DNA from: Nitrososphaerota archaeon
GTDB lineage: Archaea; Thermoproteota; Nitrososphaeria; Nitrososphaerales; Nitrosopumilaceae
Direction of reading: 5' to 3'
NCBI GenBank assembly: GCA_013287585.1
Contig: JABDDN010000003.1
Location: 33,061-97,060 of the forward strand
DNA length: 64,000 nt
Made by a program: the position numbers and the translations under genes. Below, piece by piece: positions 17,145 to 25,078 of the stretch; the first letter of the stretch is position 1; every line of letters begins with the position of its first letter. Below the pieces are notes generated by a model. It was not told the origin of the DNA and searched no databases. It saw nothing but the letters and a program-made list of their open reading frames with translations.

Positions 17145-18343
17145 TCTTGATTTTCCTCCGACATTTTTCGTAGTTTAATGAGGTTTTGTTGGTCTATCTT
17201 TTCTATTTCAACAATTCCTTCTCTTTCAAGGCGTTTTACCGCACGCCAAGTTGTTGTTCGTGGCATGAGGAATTTTTTACGTAGTTCACTTTCATAGACC
17301 TGGCCTCCATTTTCAGAGATAAATGTCACGATATCTTTGTCCTCTTGGCGCAATTCAGGTTTGAGTCTAAAAATTGTTTCCTTGTCTGGTACTACAAGGT
17401 TTTCATTCTTAGAAAGTTCAATTGTTTTAACTGGTTTACTATTTTTTGTTCTTTTGATCAAAACAACAGATACTGCAACAGCTCCCGCAATACCACCACC
17501 AATCAAAAATAAAGTATTGTCTGATGTTGGTTTTGGATTTGAAAGAGCCGTTTGTTGTTCTTGAGAAGCTGTGTTCTTTGCATCATTAGCAAGAACCTCT
17601 GCATTTGAATACTTGCCTTGACTGAATGCGGAATTGGCATCTGCAAGTTTTGCAGTAGCTATTGGTGTCTTGATTCCTTCTGAATTAATATTGTTAATAA
17701 AATCTTGAGCTTTTGCTATAGCAAGTGTAGCAGTTTGGTTCGTACCCAAAACTCCAAACACATAGCTAATGTCAGCAGAGCCGCTTGGAAGAGTGATAAG
17801 AGATTGATTATCAACAATTTGCATATTAAGCGGATATGTACTCATTCCAACAATTACTGTATTTTTTGGTAAGGCTAGAGAGAAATCGGTAGGCGAATCA
17901 ACATGAAATGTCCATGTCTTACCACTTTTTGTCACAAGATCAGCTGTATCATAATCGATTTTAACCACAGAAGCTCCAAGCGTTTGGATTGTTACCGAAT
18001 TTATGTTAATTTGACTGGAAAGTAAAGTTCCATTTTCATCCTGAGCTACAAAGTTATCAGTTGTATTTCCAAATAGATTTACTGTAGCATCAGGTGATTG
18101 TTCATCCACGTTGATTTGATAAAAAACATGAGTAGTGCCGTCTGCATAAATGGTAAAGTCAAGAACCTTAGTTGAACTAGAACTAAATGAATACTGAGTA
18201 AATGATGAAATCGCTACTAAGAAAAAGCATACCGCTACGACAGGTGCATTTACCATCGTTGACAGAATATATGTGATCCTTACAAAAAGCATTCCTTCAG
18301 GTAATGCATGCTCTGCTTGGACCAATTGTGCCCTTTGTTCCAT
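17141..18343 (-). CDS. membrane-anchored winged-helix regulator with extracytoplasmic domain
   Basis: The 400-aa protein has an N-terminal hydrophobic segment (about 28-50), an extracytoplasmic beta-rich domain of about 170 residues, a helical region, a single membrane helix (FLIGGGIAGAVAVSVVLI, about 277-294) and a cytoplasmic C-terminal winged helix (about 330-395). The DNA-binding part carries VYESELRKKFLMPRTTTWRAV and the wing RLEREGIVEI. This is the layout of one-component membrane-bound transcription regulators in archaea. It starts 3 nt after the stop of the HTH_45 gene and overlaps the next gene by 4 nt, so it probably senses envelope state and controls the operon or the repeat protein. 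Confidence 0.75.
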   Translation of the reverse strand: MEQRAQLVQAEHALPEGMLFVRITYILSTMVNAPVVAVCFFLVAISSFTQYSFSSSSTKVLDFTIYADGTTHVFYQINVDEQSPDATVNLFGNTTDNFVAQDENGTLLSSQININSVTIQTLGASVVKIDYDTADLVTKSGKTWTFHVDSPTDFSLALPKNTVIVGMSTYPLNMQIVDNQSLITLPSGSADISYVFGVLGTNQTATLAIAKAQDFINNINSEGIKTPIATAKLADANSAFSQGKYSNAEVLANDAKNTASQEQQTALSNPKPTSDNTLFLIGGGIAGAVAVSVVLIKRTKNSKPVKTIELSKNENLVVPDKETIFRLKPELRQEDKDIVTFISENGGQVYESELRKKFLMPRTTTWRAVKRLEREGIVEIEKIDQQNLIKLRKMSEENQE

Positions 18344-18346
18344 AGT

Positions 18347-18670
18347 TTAATACCTTAGGTTCATCGTTTGGACAATATTCTGGAATCTTTGGAATTCTTG
18401 GAAGAATCTGATTCCTTTTTCGGTAATCACAAAGAGGCGGTTTCTGTTGTCCTTCATTGACTCTACTAGGCCTGCATCAATTAGTTTTTGACACTTTTCA
18501 AGCACTGCATAGTGTGATAGGTTTGCTCGTCTTGAGATAGCAGATACAATTACGCCTTGTGTACCTCCGTCCATGGTTACACCTAAAATATCGGAAATTA
18601 TGCCCATTTCCGATCTGTATTGTTGTTTTGACATGCCATCTCTATAGAATCGATGTTTTATCAGGGACAT
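18347..18670 (-). CDS. winged-helix regulator, HTH_45-like
   Basis: This 107-aa protein has a single winged helix: the QYRSEMGIISDILGV segment, a recognition region ISRRANLSHYAVLEKCQKL, and a wing LVESMKDNRNRLFVITEKG, ending in a long helix. A paralogue at 36162-36476 is very similar. The start could be ATG 18670 or the internal ATG at about 18634 (MSKQQYRS), which would match the paralogue better. It is first in a three- or four-gene operon with the membrane-anchored wHTH and the repeat protein. A tandem repeat lies just before it and may be its operator. Confidence 0.8.
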   Translation of the reverse strand: MSLIKHRFYRDGMSKQQYRSEMGIISDILGVTMDGGTQGVIVSAISRRANLSHYAVLEKCQKLIDAGLVESMKDNRNRLFVITEKGIRFFQEFQRFQNIVQTMNLRY

Positions 18671-18683
18671 CGTGAAATGTCAC

Positions 18684-18705
18684 AGCGGAACGGCTAGCGG
18701 AACGG
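18684..18705. promoter_or_regulatory. tandem AGCGGAACGG repeat upstream of the wHTH operon
   Basis: AGCGGAACGG occurs at 18684-18693 and again at 18696-18705, a spacing of 12 bp. It lies 14 nt before the first wHTH start codon on the minus strand. GC-rich direct repeats in an AT-rich leader suggest an operator or a leader element. Confidence 0.45.
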
Positions 18706-18803
18706 GTGTTTCATAGTTTGAAATTGCCAAAAATTGTCAATTTGTGTTGGCGGGGGCGACTAAAATTAGAGAGATTCTAGCTGTTATTTAATTAAAAAGA
18801 AAT

Positions 18804-18890
18804 GGAGGTTTGGCTTCAAACCCCCCGATTACGGAATTATAACCCAACGCGCCAAACGACTCTGGCTCTTTTGGGTAGCCAACTTGCCTA
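18804..18890. other. intergenic segment with two hairpins
   Basis: The 18706-19078 stretch has no gene. It holds a hairpin GGTTTG-GCTT-CAAACC (18807-18822), extended by two further G-C pairs across one mismatch, and a second, TGGCT-CTTTTGGGT-AGCCA (18863-18881). A TATA-like GAATTATAAC lies at 18834-18843. This could be a small RNA or a leader or terminator structure. I cannot assign it. Confidence 0.25.
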
Positions 18891-19078
18891 CAAGAAGCAA
18901 TATGAAGTTAATAGAGATGTTAGATCGTCAAAATTAAACAAAAACATGTGTGATTAGGTACTAGGCATTCTATAGTTTGATTATAGCCATAAATTCAACA
19001 ACTTATGATTATGGAAAGCGAATCATCTATTAAAAAACAAGACATATTTAACGAATTTAAAATCTGACATGACATAAC

Positions 19079-19462
19079 TTGAAAAATGGCAACGGCAAAG
19101 CGCACTTGGTTCCTATTGTAGAAGACATCCTGTCAATAGATCCTGGAATGAGGTTTGCGGCAATAATAGATCTTAAAGGAAACATATCTGAAGCCATTAT
19201 GAAGGAAGGAAAAACTTCGCTTAAAACCCAAAGAGAGGAAGAGCATTTTTGCAAACAAGTTGCACTCAGAAGGAAGATGCGAAAGCAATTTGACAAAAGC
19301 CTAGGACCGGTAAACTATGTTCATATTGAACGTGAAAAAGTGACTCAAATTGTAGTATATCCAAAGCGGAAAACAGTGTATGTCACAATAGAGCCAAATG
19401 TTGATATTAAAAGAAAACTGGAAATTGTGGAATTAATTAAAAAGAAAACAGTACGTTTGTAG
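19079..19462 (+). CDS. conserved hypothetical protein, thaumarchaeal type
   Basis: The 127-aa product starts with TTG at 19079 and has no strong motif. It contains a possible alpha/beta sensor-like fold: MRFAAIIDLKGNISEAIMKEG (20-aa beta-beta turn near residues 24-44), a basic helix CKQVALRRKMRKQFDKSLG (about 60-78) and two beta strands VTQIVVYPKRKTVYVTIEP (about 88-106). This order resembles roadblock/profilin-like small domains, but the similarity is only structural guesswork. TATA-like sequence lies about 25-30 nt upstream. Confidence 0.65.
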   Translation: MKNGNGKAHLVPIVEDILSIDPGMRFAAIIDLKGNISEAIMKEGKTSLKTQREEEHFCKQVALRRKMRKQFDKSLGPVNYVHIEREKVTQIVVYPKRKTVYVTIEPNVDIKRKLEIVELIKKKTVRL

Positions 19463-19513
19463 AAATAAGAAAAATTAGGAAAAGAAAATTAGTTTTTGGA
19501 AGTTGGACAGCAC

Positions 19514-19858
19514 TTATTCAGATGATGGTTCTGCTGCAGGTTGTGGAGAACCTTCTCCTACTACTTCAGCAGTAGCAAATCGTCCACCCACTTGAGTGAC
19601 TTTGATTTTTGCATTTTGTCCTATTTGTCCACCTTTGACAAATATCACAAAGCCATCTACTCTTGTAATACCGTCTCCCTTTCTACTAATTTCTGTTATG
19701 GATACGTCGTATTCCTTGCCAGTTTCTACTGGTTTTGGCCTGTCATCAAATCGTCTACCGCCGCCTCCAAAGCGTCTACCACCGCCGCCAAACCTTCGAC
19801 CGCCGCCGTAGCCTCGGTTATCAGAACTTTCGCCAAAACCGCCTTCGTTATAGCTCAT
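19514..19858 (-). CDS. TRAM-domain RNA-binding protein with RGG-like N-terminus
   Basis: The 114-aa protein joins a glycine/arginine-rich N-terminus, with three GGGGRRF-like units (about residues 18-40), to a TRAM domain (about 48-105; EYDVSITEISRKGDGITRVDG and FVKGGQIGQNAKIKVT). Free-standing TRAM proteins in archaea act as RNA chaperones, comparable to bacterial cold-shock proteins. The RGG-type extension should add nonspecific RNA affinity. The gene has a strong Shine-Dalgarno sequence, which is rare in this window, and a separate TATA box, suggesting high expression with a short leader. Confidence 0.85.
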   Translation of the reverse strand: MSYNEGGFGESSDNRGYGGGRRFGGGGRRFGGGGRRFDDRPKPVETGKEYDVSITEISRKGDGITRVDGFVIFVKGGQIGQNAKIKVTQVGGRFATAEVVGEGSPQPAAEPSSE

Positions 19859-19863
19859 CGTTA

Positions 19864-19905
19864 CACCTCCTTCCTAAATTCCCATGAATTCATACCATAT
19901 AAAAT
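19864..19905 (-). promoter_or_regulatory. TATA box and strong Shine-Dalgarno of the TRAM gene
   Basis: On the minus strand, AAGGAGGTG ends 5 nt before the ATG at 19858, close to the ideal anti-16S match. ATTTTATATGG (19895-19905) lies further upstream, predicting transcription start near 19874 and a leader of about 15 nt. Most genes here lack such a site. Confidence 0.6.
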
Positions 19906-20111
19906 CTGATCAGATATTCAATTTCACAATTTAAATAAACTTAGTAAGAATCTAGCCTAGTTACAAACAATATTACATTCAAGTTTTACCATTTTTGCAA
20001 GAAATCATTTACTTGAGATTATATCAGATATTTGGAAAATGAGGTCAAGGTATCTAATGAGTGAATCTATTAACTTTTTATATATTGCAAATTACATTAT
20101 TGATAAGCAAT

Positions 20112-20681
20112 ATGTTTGAGAGGTTCAAAAAAAATCGTAATAAATTAAATGAATTTTCCTCAGAAAAAGAACCCGAAAGTAGTGTTATGGTTGAAGACAC
20201 ACATTATGAACCTCAAAAGGCAGAATCTCCTAAAATTGAGCACAAAGTTGTTGAACAAGTAAAAATACCGGAACCTATTGAACAATTCAACATGAGTCAA
20301 CCAACTGAAGACATTGGAATAAGATCGCTTATGGATAAACGAACAAAACTTGAAGAAGCAATAGATTACGTTGGTCTATTAATCAAGAATCTCAAAGATA
20401 AGCGTACAAAACTTGAGAAGAGTATTGAAGATGAATCTGTTGATATTAAAAATCTTAAAGAGAAGTTACTCAAGGTAGGTCAGTATATTGATGAGGAAAG
20501 ACATGGAATCAAAGTACTACAACAAAAAAGAACAGATGTAGAAAAAGAAGCAGATGATGTGGGCACAATGATTAACAATCTACGAGAAAAACTCATGTCC
20601 ATTGATAGCATAGTAAATGAAGAAGGTAATAAGATAGAGAAATTTAAGGAATCACGTCCAAAATCTGAATCTTCATTATAA
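20112..20681 (+). CDS. coiled-coil protein
   Basis: This 189-aa protein has an acidic, proline-containing N-terminal part (about 1-75) and a long charged coiled coil (about 75-180). The coil contains related units around KRTKLEEAIDYVGLLIKNLK and KRTKLEKSIEDESVDIKNLK, then QKRTDVEKEADDVGTMINNL, with a spacing near 28 residues. It seems to be soluble and structural or a scaffold. The frame opens at 20061, but ATG 20112 (MFERFKKN) follows a TATA-like TTTTTATATATTG and is preferred. Confidence 0.7.
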   Translation: MFERFKKNRNKLNEFSSEKEPESSVMVEDTHYEPQKAESPKIEHKVVEQVKIPEPIEQFNMSQPTEDIGIRSLMDKRTKLEEAIDYVGLLIKNLKDKRTKLEKSIEDESVDIKNLKEKLLKVGQYIDEERHGIKVLQQKRTDVEKEADDVGTMINNLREKLMSIDSIVNEEGNKIEKFKESRPKSESSL

Positions 20682-20682
20682 C

Positions 20683-21021
20683 CTAGAAAGTAAAACTTTC
20701 TTTTAGCATTGAACTTAGGTTTTCCTTAATATCAAGTTCAGAAGAAACCGAATCCAAATCTCCTATCAAAACCTCAGCGGCAAGACATTGATTTTTAGAG
20801 AATTGATAATAACATTCTAGTCTTTCTTGGTATGTCTTGGCATTGTGAAATGTTTCCCAAAAATTTTCAGATGCGTGTTGTACAAACAATAGAAACTTGC
20901 GTATAGCTTCTTCAATTTCTGGTGATTGACTATCTTTTGTCAATCCAATTAAGATCTGCTCAAGTTTGCTCTCCAAGTTTGATTCGTATATCATATGATA
21001 AAGATCAATTTCTTTTGTCAT
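20683..21021 (-). CDS. hypothetical helical protein
   Basis: The protein of about 112 aa (from MTKEIDLYHM) is predicted to be mostly helical, with LEQILIGLTKDSQSPEIEEAI and FLLFVQHASENFWETFHNA segments. No motif or membrane segment is visible. The frame extends upstream to an ATG at 21057, so the start is uncertain. It is convergent with the coiled-coil gene, only 1 nt apart. I do not recognise a family. Confidence 0.5.
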   Translation of the reverse strand: MTKEIDLYHMIYESNLESKLEQILIGLTKDSQSPEIEEAIRKFLLFVQHASENFWETFHNAKTYQERLECYYQFSKNQCLAAEVLIGDLDSVSSELDIKENLSSMLKESFTF

Positions 21022-21146
21022 GCAATTCGTATGCAAGTGTATCATAAAAGTATTCATTGAATAATTTTCAAGAAAAATTGTATAATGATATAGTAACTAC
21101 ATGTTTTAAAAAGATCTTGAAATTTTAAACTCAAATTTGCATAAAA

Positions 21147-21156
21147 CTTTAAATAA
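21147..21156 (+). promoter_or_regulatory. TATA box for the structured RNA at 21178
   Basis: CTTTAAATAA is centred about 26 nt before position 21178, where the first paired segment of the RNA begins. The placement suits an archaeal promoter driving an independent RNA. Confidence 0.5.
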
Positions 21157-21177
21157 TTTAATCACGTATTATATGTC

Positions 21178-21395
21178 CCTATCAAAGGAATATCCTTCCG
21201 AGATAGGCATCATGCAGAAAACAGGCAACGCGGTCAAGGAAAAACCCTTCCGCACGAAAGGACTAAGTCGGTCTATGGGATGAAAGACTCCCAAGAAACG
21301 ATGACAAAGGTCATCGACAGGCTTATGGATCCCTTAAAAGATCCTACCTTGCGCTTGGCGTGTCTAATACACGCTCATGCATGATTAAATTTTTC
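21178..21395 (+). ncRNA. candidate structured RNA of about 210 nt, family unknown
   Basis: The region has no open frame but holds many complementary segments. These include a long-range helix ATCATGCA (21209-21216) with TGCATGAT (21378-21385); CTATC/GATAG around an inner AAGGA-ATA-TCCTT hairpin (21179-21206); GCGG-tc-AAGG with CCTT-CCGC (about 21230-21264); CGATGAC-AAAG-GTCATCG (about 21298-21315); GGATC/GATCC; and GCGTGT/ACACGC near the 3' end. A T-rich stretch follows. A TATA box lies at the right distance upstream. I compared it by eye with RNase P and SRP RNA and found no convincing conserved cores, so it is left unassigned. Confidence 0.6.
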
Positions 21396-21492
21396 CCACA
21401 GTCAATTTTGTTTTAATTAAAATCGACAAATTTATGGAATTTATTAGAATGTATTATACAATAATAGGACTGCATTGTGAGTATCAAAATAA

Positions 21493-22761
21493 ATGTCTAG
21501 TGCAAAGAACAGTAAGTGGATATGGTATCTTTTTCCTTCAAACGTTGTCACCCAAGGTCTATGTACTGTCATCCCATTGTATGTAATTTTTCTTGGAGGA
21601 AATATTGGTGAAATTGCAATTATTGTTGCTATGCAAAATGGCGCCTCTGCTTTTGGCGCCATATTTTGGGGAAAGATAATAGATAGATTTCATGTACGGC
21701 GCACAGTTCTTTTGGTCACTTTTTTTGTTGTGATGCTTTGCAGTCTTATGATGTATTTTACAAACAGCATTAATGTCCTTTATGTAATTTCTCCTCTACT
21801 TGGTTTCTTTATAGTAGGCAAAAATCCTGTTGCACAATTACTTGTAATGGAATCTATTCATAAAAATCAATGGAGATGGTTATTTGCAAGAACTTCAATA
21901 ATTGGAACTTTTGGTATGCTTGGTGCAATGATAATTGGTGCTATAGGAAGTGTGTATTTTGATTTAAAACCATATTTTTTGATATGTGCAGCAGCGTGTG
22001 TAGCTACAATGGGTCTTAGTATGACAATCAAAGAATCTCAGTTCCATTTGGAAAGGAGTAGTATAGCACATTCAATCCATGGTTTACGATATGTATTTTC
22101 ACATTTCCATGTTGACTTGCCAAAGATTCCAGAGCTGCATGACTATAAGCACATAATTACAATTTTTAAGGGAAGAGTAACTGACGAGATAGGCGTTTTC
22201 TATATTACTAACTTTTTATTTTATCTTGGTAGTAATATCTATTTTACTGCTTTTACACCATTTCTAAAAAATTATGGGTTTTCAAACTCTGATGTTTTTT
22301 TGATTTACATGATTCAAACTGCAGCAATGATCTCAGTTTTCTTTTTGGCCCCACGATTTATATCAAAAATGGGAGAGGAACGCTCCATATCGTTATCATA
22401 TGTGCCAAGAATAGCTGCAGTAGTAATAGCTGGATTGTTTATTCCAATAACAATAGGCCAAGGGTCTTTTGCAGTAGCAATTATTTCAGCTTCTTTAATG
22501 GTCATTGCTTTTTCAATTTTTAGTACTGCAACTTCAATTATTTTTTTCAAAAGCATTCCCCAGGGTTTTGAAGGAAAATATCTTGGAGTGAACAGCTCAA
22601 TTACAACGGTTGGCCTTTTTATTGGTGCCTTGTGTACTGGGCAGCTTGCAAATTCGTTTGGATATACAATAACATATGCTGTTGCCTCTGGAATCCTAGT
22701 TACCTCTTTTGCTTTGTTTAGAGTATATCTTCGCTACAGGCTATCAGATAAAACTGACTAG
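21493..22761 (+). CDS. major facilitator superfamily transporter
   Basis: This 422-aa protein has about twelve membrane helices in two halves joined by a cytoplasmic loop (about residues 188-225). The loop between helices 2 and 3, GKIIDRFHVRRTVLL (about 56-70), matches the MFS motif A (GxxxDRxGRR). There is no sequence mark for a specific substrate. The start ATG follows the structured RNA by about 100 nt. Its end overlaps the cdvB-like gene convergently by 4 nt. Confidence 0.85.
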   Translation: MSSAKNSKWIWYLFPSNVVTQGLCTVIPLYVIFLGGNIGEIAIIVAMQNGASAFGAIFWGKIIDRFHVRRTVLLVTFFVVMLCSLMMYFTNSINVLYVISPLLGFFIVGKNPVAQLLVMESIHKNQWRWLFARTSIIGTFGMLGAMIIGAIGSVYFDLKPYFLICAAACVATMGLSMTIKESQFHLERSSIAHSIHGLRYVFSHFHVDLPKIPELHDYKHIITIFKGRVTDEIGVFYITNFLFYLGSNIYFTAFTPFLKNYGFSNSDVFLIYMIQTAAMISVFFLAPRFISKMGEERSISLSYVPRIAAVVIAGLFIPITIGQGSFAVAIISASLMVIAFSIFSTATSIIFFKSIPQGFEGKYLGVNSSITTVGLFIGALCTGQLANSFGYTITYAVASGILVTSFALFRVYLRYRLSDKTD

Positions 22762-23396
22762 ATGTAACGAGCAGAAGATTGACCTTGACCAGCAGGCATG
22801 GATGGTAGTTTGTCGTTTACTGCCGCCTCTGCAACTGCTGCTGCTTCTTGGAGTATCTTTTCTGATTCTTCGGTTGTTGCTTCTGAATCGATTCCAAAGT
22901 CGCCACTGTGGAATGTGTCTGTCATCAAACCGTTGAGCATTTCAGTCATTCCACCTAGCTCACGATCTGCTTCTGGCATGAATTTGATTAGTGATGATCT
23001 GAGGTTCTTCATCAAACCTATTGTTGGCATTATAGTAACAACAGTGTCTCCAAGATCGTGGAATGTGCTTAGTCTGAGCTCAATTTGCTCAAGTGCCATT
23101 CTTGCATTTCCTAAGAGCTTGGTTACCTTGCGTACTTCTGCTAATTCTTTTGATAAAACTTTGCTAGCGGTAAGATCATGTTGTTGTGTTGCAACTACAA
23201 TTCTTTTGAAAAGTTTTTCATCTCTTTGTTTTAGTTTTGTAATCATTCCATCTAATTTTGAAATTTGAGTTTGAAGTCTTTTTATCGCAGTCTCCATTCT
23301 TGGCTTTAGTGCACCTTTTGGTTTTATAGCGTCATTGAATCTTTCACCAATGCTTGGTGTCTGTGGTCTTTGCCAGTTATTTGCGAAAGTTGTCAT
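22758..23396 (-). CDS. cdvB: ESCRT-III-like cell division protein CdvB family
   Basis: The 212-aa protein is a Snf7/ESCRT-III homologue: a basic helical hairpin (about residues 28-90, KPRMETAIKRLQTQISKLDGM) is followed by shorter helices and an acidic C-terminus (ATTEESEKILQEAAAVAEAA) that could dock partners. In Thaumarchaeota and Sulfolobales CdvB proteins form polymers for membrane scission at division. Several paralogues usually exist; no CdvA or CdvC (Vps4-like) gene lies next to it, so which paralogue it is remains open. It is transcribed alone. Confidence 0.85.
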   Translation of the reverse strand: MTTFANNWQRPQTPSIGERFNDAIKPKGALKPRMETAIKRLQTQISKLDGMITKLKQRDEKLFKRIVVATQQHDLTASKVLSKELAEVRKVTKLLGNARMALEQIELRLSTFHDLGDTVVTIMPTIGLMKNLRSSLIKFMPEADRELGGMTEMLNGLMTDTFHSGDFGIDSEATTEESEKILQEAAAVAEAAVNDKLPSMPAGQGQSSARYI

Positions 23397-23600
23397 GGTA
23401 ACGACTAAGAAAATTAGTTATTAATTAAAGGTGTGAAATGAGGTTCACAGTATGCTAAATTTAGCTAACAAAACCGTGCTTGCCTCAAGTATCAACATAT
23501 GCAAAAACAATGTTTTTTCCTGTTTTTATAACAAAAATATGAAAATTTGTGGATAACCTAAATTGGATACATCCTACGAACCTATCCTAGAAGCAAAGAA

Positions 23601-23711
23601 TTATTGCACTATTTGCATCGCAATATTTCTCTGCGGATGGATTTTCTTTATGTGAATCGCCAGCGCAGTTTGTGATTGCTGTGATTCACAGCAAAGTGGA
23701 CATTTTTCCAT
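23601..23711 (-). CDS. 36-aa C2H2 zinc-finger protein
   Basis: A short frame on the minus strand encodes MEKCPLCC...HIKKIH and ends after 36 codons. The spacing C-x2-C-x12-H-x4-H, with hydrophobic residues before the first histidine, matches a classical C2H2 finger that fills almost the whole protein. It lies in the long AT-rich gap between cdvB and the TFB gene. A TATA-like TTTAAATAC lies about 42 nt upstream. Tiny single-finger proteins of this kind are known in archaea as DNA-binding regulators. It is short enough to be a chance frame, but the motif is complete. Confidence 0.55.
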   Translation of the reverse strand: MEKCPLCCESQQSQTALAIHIKKIHPQRNIAMQIVQ

Positions 23712-23794
23712 TTTATTTAATGTCGATCCAACAAAAAAATCGTATTTAAATATTTGCATTTGGGAGTTTTTGGCATCAAAAACAATTTTTCAAA

Positions 23795-23872
23795 TCAAAA
23801 ATTATTTTGGTCTCTTTTTTTGTTTTTGAAAATAATTTTTGAAATTTCTAAATCGAATTTGTCTCATTGAGA
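23795..23872. promoter_or_regulatory. inverted repeats in the AT-rich region upstream of TFB
   Basis: The 23712-24129 stretch has no gene and is very AT-rich. TCAAAAATTATTTT (23795-23808) is repeated in inverted orientation as AAAATAATTTTTGA (23829-23842). TCTCATTGAGA (23862-23872) is a perfect palindrome around a central T, and a related TTTTTGAGACA lies at 23889-23899. These may be regulatory sites for the TFB gene or the zinc-finger gene, or simple consequences of base composition. Confidence 0.35.
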
Positions 23873-24129
23873 GAAAATAAAATTAATTTTTGAGACATTT
23901 TCAAAACAACAACTAAAAAATCAATAAGAGAGATGACTCCATTTAAATTTCTTAAAAAATAATAATATTATGACTAAATAAAATGATTATTTTTATAAAT
24001 TTTATATATTTTTAATTAAAAATTTCTTATTTTCTGATATTATCTATATTATTATAATAATAATTTCAATCTGTGGTAATAGTTAAACCTTTTTATTGTC
24101 GTTTGACCGAAACTTTTATTAGATATTAT

Positions 24130-25044
24130 ATGACGCGCGAATCTTTCGGTGGCGGAGGACGCTGTCCACGTTGTGGAAAAGGTCCAATGGTTACGGATAG
24201 TACTACCGGAGAAATGTTCTGCGGTGGTTGCGGTTTTGTTCTAACTGAAAGAGTAGAGGAATCAGGTCCGGAATGGAGATCTTTTTCCAAAGAAGAACAT
24301 GAGGACCGAAGTAGAACTGGAACTCCAACATCACTTGCAATGCACGATATGGGACTAGCGACAATTATTGGTCCTGCAGACAAGGATGCATCTGGAAAAC
24401 CTCTATCGGCATCTATGAAAAGCACAATAGAAAGACTCAGAACTTGGGACAGTAGAAGTCAGGTCCACGAGCCAGTTGATAGAAACTTTAGACAAGCGTT
24501 CAGTGAGCTTGATAGACTAAAAGACAAGCTTGCACTTTCAGATGCCGTCATAGAAAAAACGGCATACATATACAGAAAGGCATTGGACAAAGGCCTTGTC
24601 AGAGGTAGATCAATTCCAGGACTAGTTGCGGCTGCACTTTATGCTGCATGTAGAGATACTGAAACTCCACGAACTTTAACCGATGTTGCAAATGGAATTA
24701 ACATAAAAAGAAAGGATGTGGCAAGATGCTACAGGTTACTCTTAAGAGAACTTGATCTAAAAATGCCAGTAGTAGATCCTATAAAATGTGTAGCAAGAAT
24801 TGCAAGCAAAGCAGGTTTGAGTGAAAAGACAAAACGAAAAGCATTGTTGATATTAAAAGATGCTGCAGAAATTGAAATCTCTGCTGGTAAAGATCCAATG
24901 GGACTTGCTGCAGCTGCGTTGTATCTATCTTGTGTGATGAACGGCGAGAACAAAACTCAGAAAGATGTTGCACAGGCAGCTGGAGTAACTGAGGTAACCA
25001 TAAGAAACAGGTACAAAGGGCTCAAAGAATCCCTTAAACTATAA
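24130..25044 (+). CDS. tfb: transcription initiation factor TFB
   Basis: This 304-aa protein is the archaeal TFIIB homologue that bridges TBP on the TATA box and RNA polymerase. It has an N-terminal zinc ribbon (CPRC at about 12-15, CGGC at about 31-34), a B-finger/linker region including EWRSFSKEEHEDRSR, and two cyclin repeats (about 110-200 and 205-300). The frame opens at 24073, but ATG 24130 (MTRESF) gives the usual length. Thaumarchaea often carry several TFB copies, so this may be one of a set. Confidence 0.95.
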   Translation: MTRESFGGGGRCPRCGKGPMVTDSTTGEMFCGGCGFVLTERVEESGPEWRSFSKEEHEDRSRTGTPTSLAMHDMGLATIIGPADKDASGKPLSASMKSTIERLRTWDSRSQVHEPVDRNFRQAFSELDRLKDKLALSDAVIEKTAYIYRKALDKGLVRGRSIPGLVAAALYAACRDTETPRTLTDVANGINIKRKDVARCYRLLLRELDLKMPVVDPIKCVARIASKAGLSEKTKRKALLILKDAAEIEISAGKDPMGLAAAALYLSCVMNGENKTQKDVAQAAGVTEVTIRNRYKGLKESLKL

Positions 25045-25078
25045 TTTTTTAAAATACTCAAAAACCAATCATATCTTG

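Noticed and set aside
21178..21395. RNase P RNA or SRP RNA
   Set aside because: A segment ACAGGCTTATGG loosely resembles the 3' conserved region of RNase P RNA, but I found no matching 5' strand to form P4, and no SRP helix-8 motif (GGAAGGNAGCA-like) is present. I therefore keep it unassigned.
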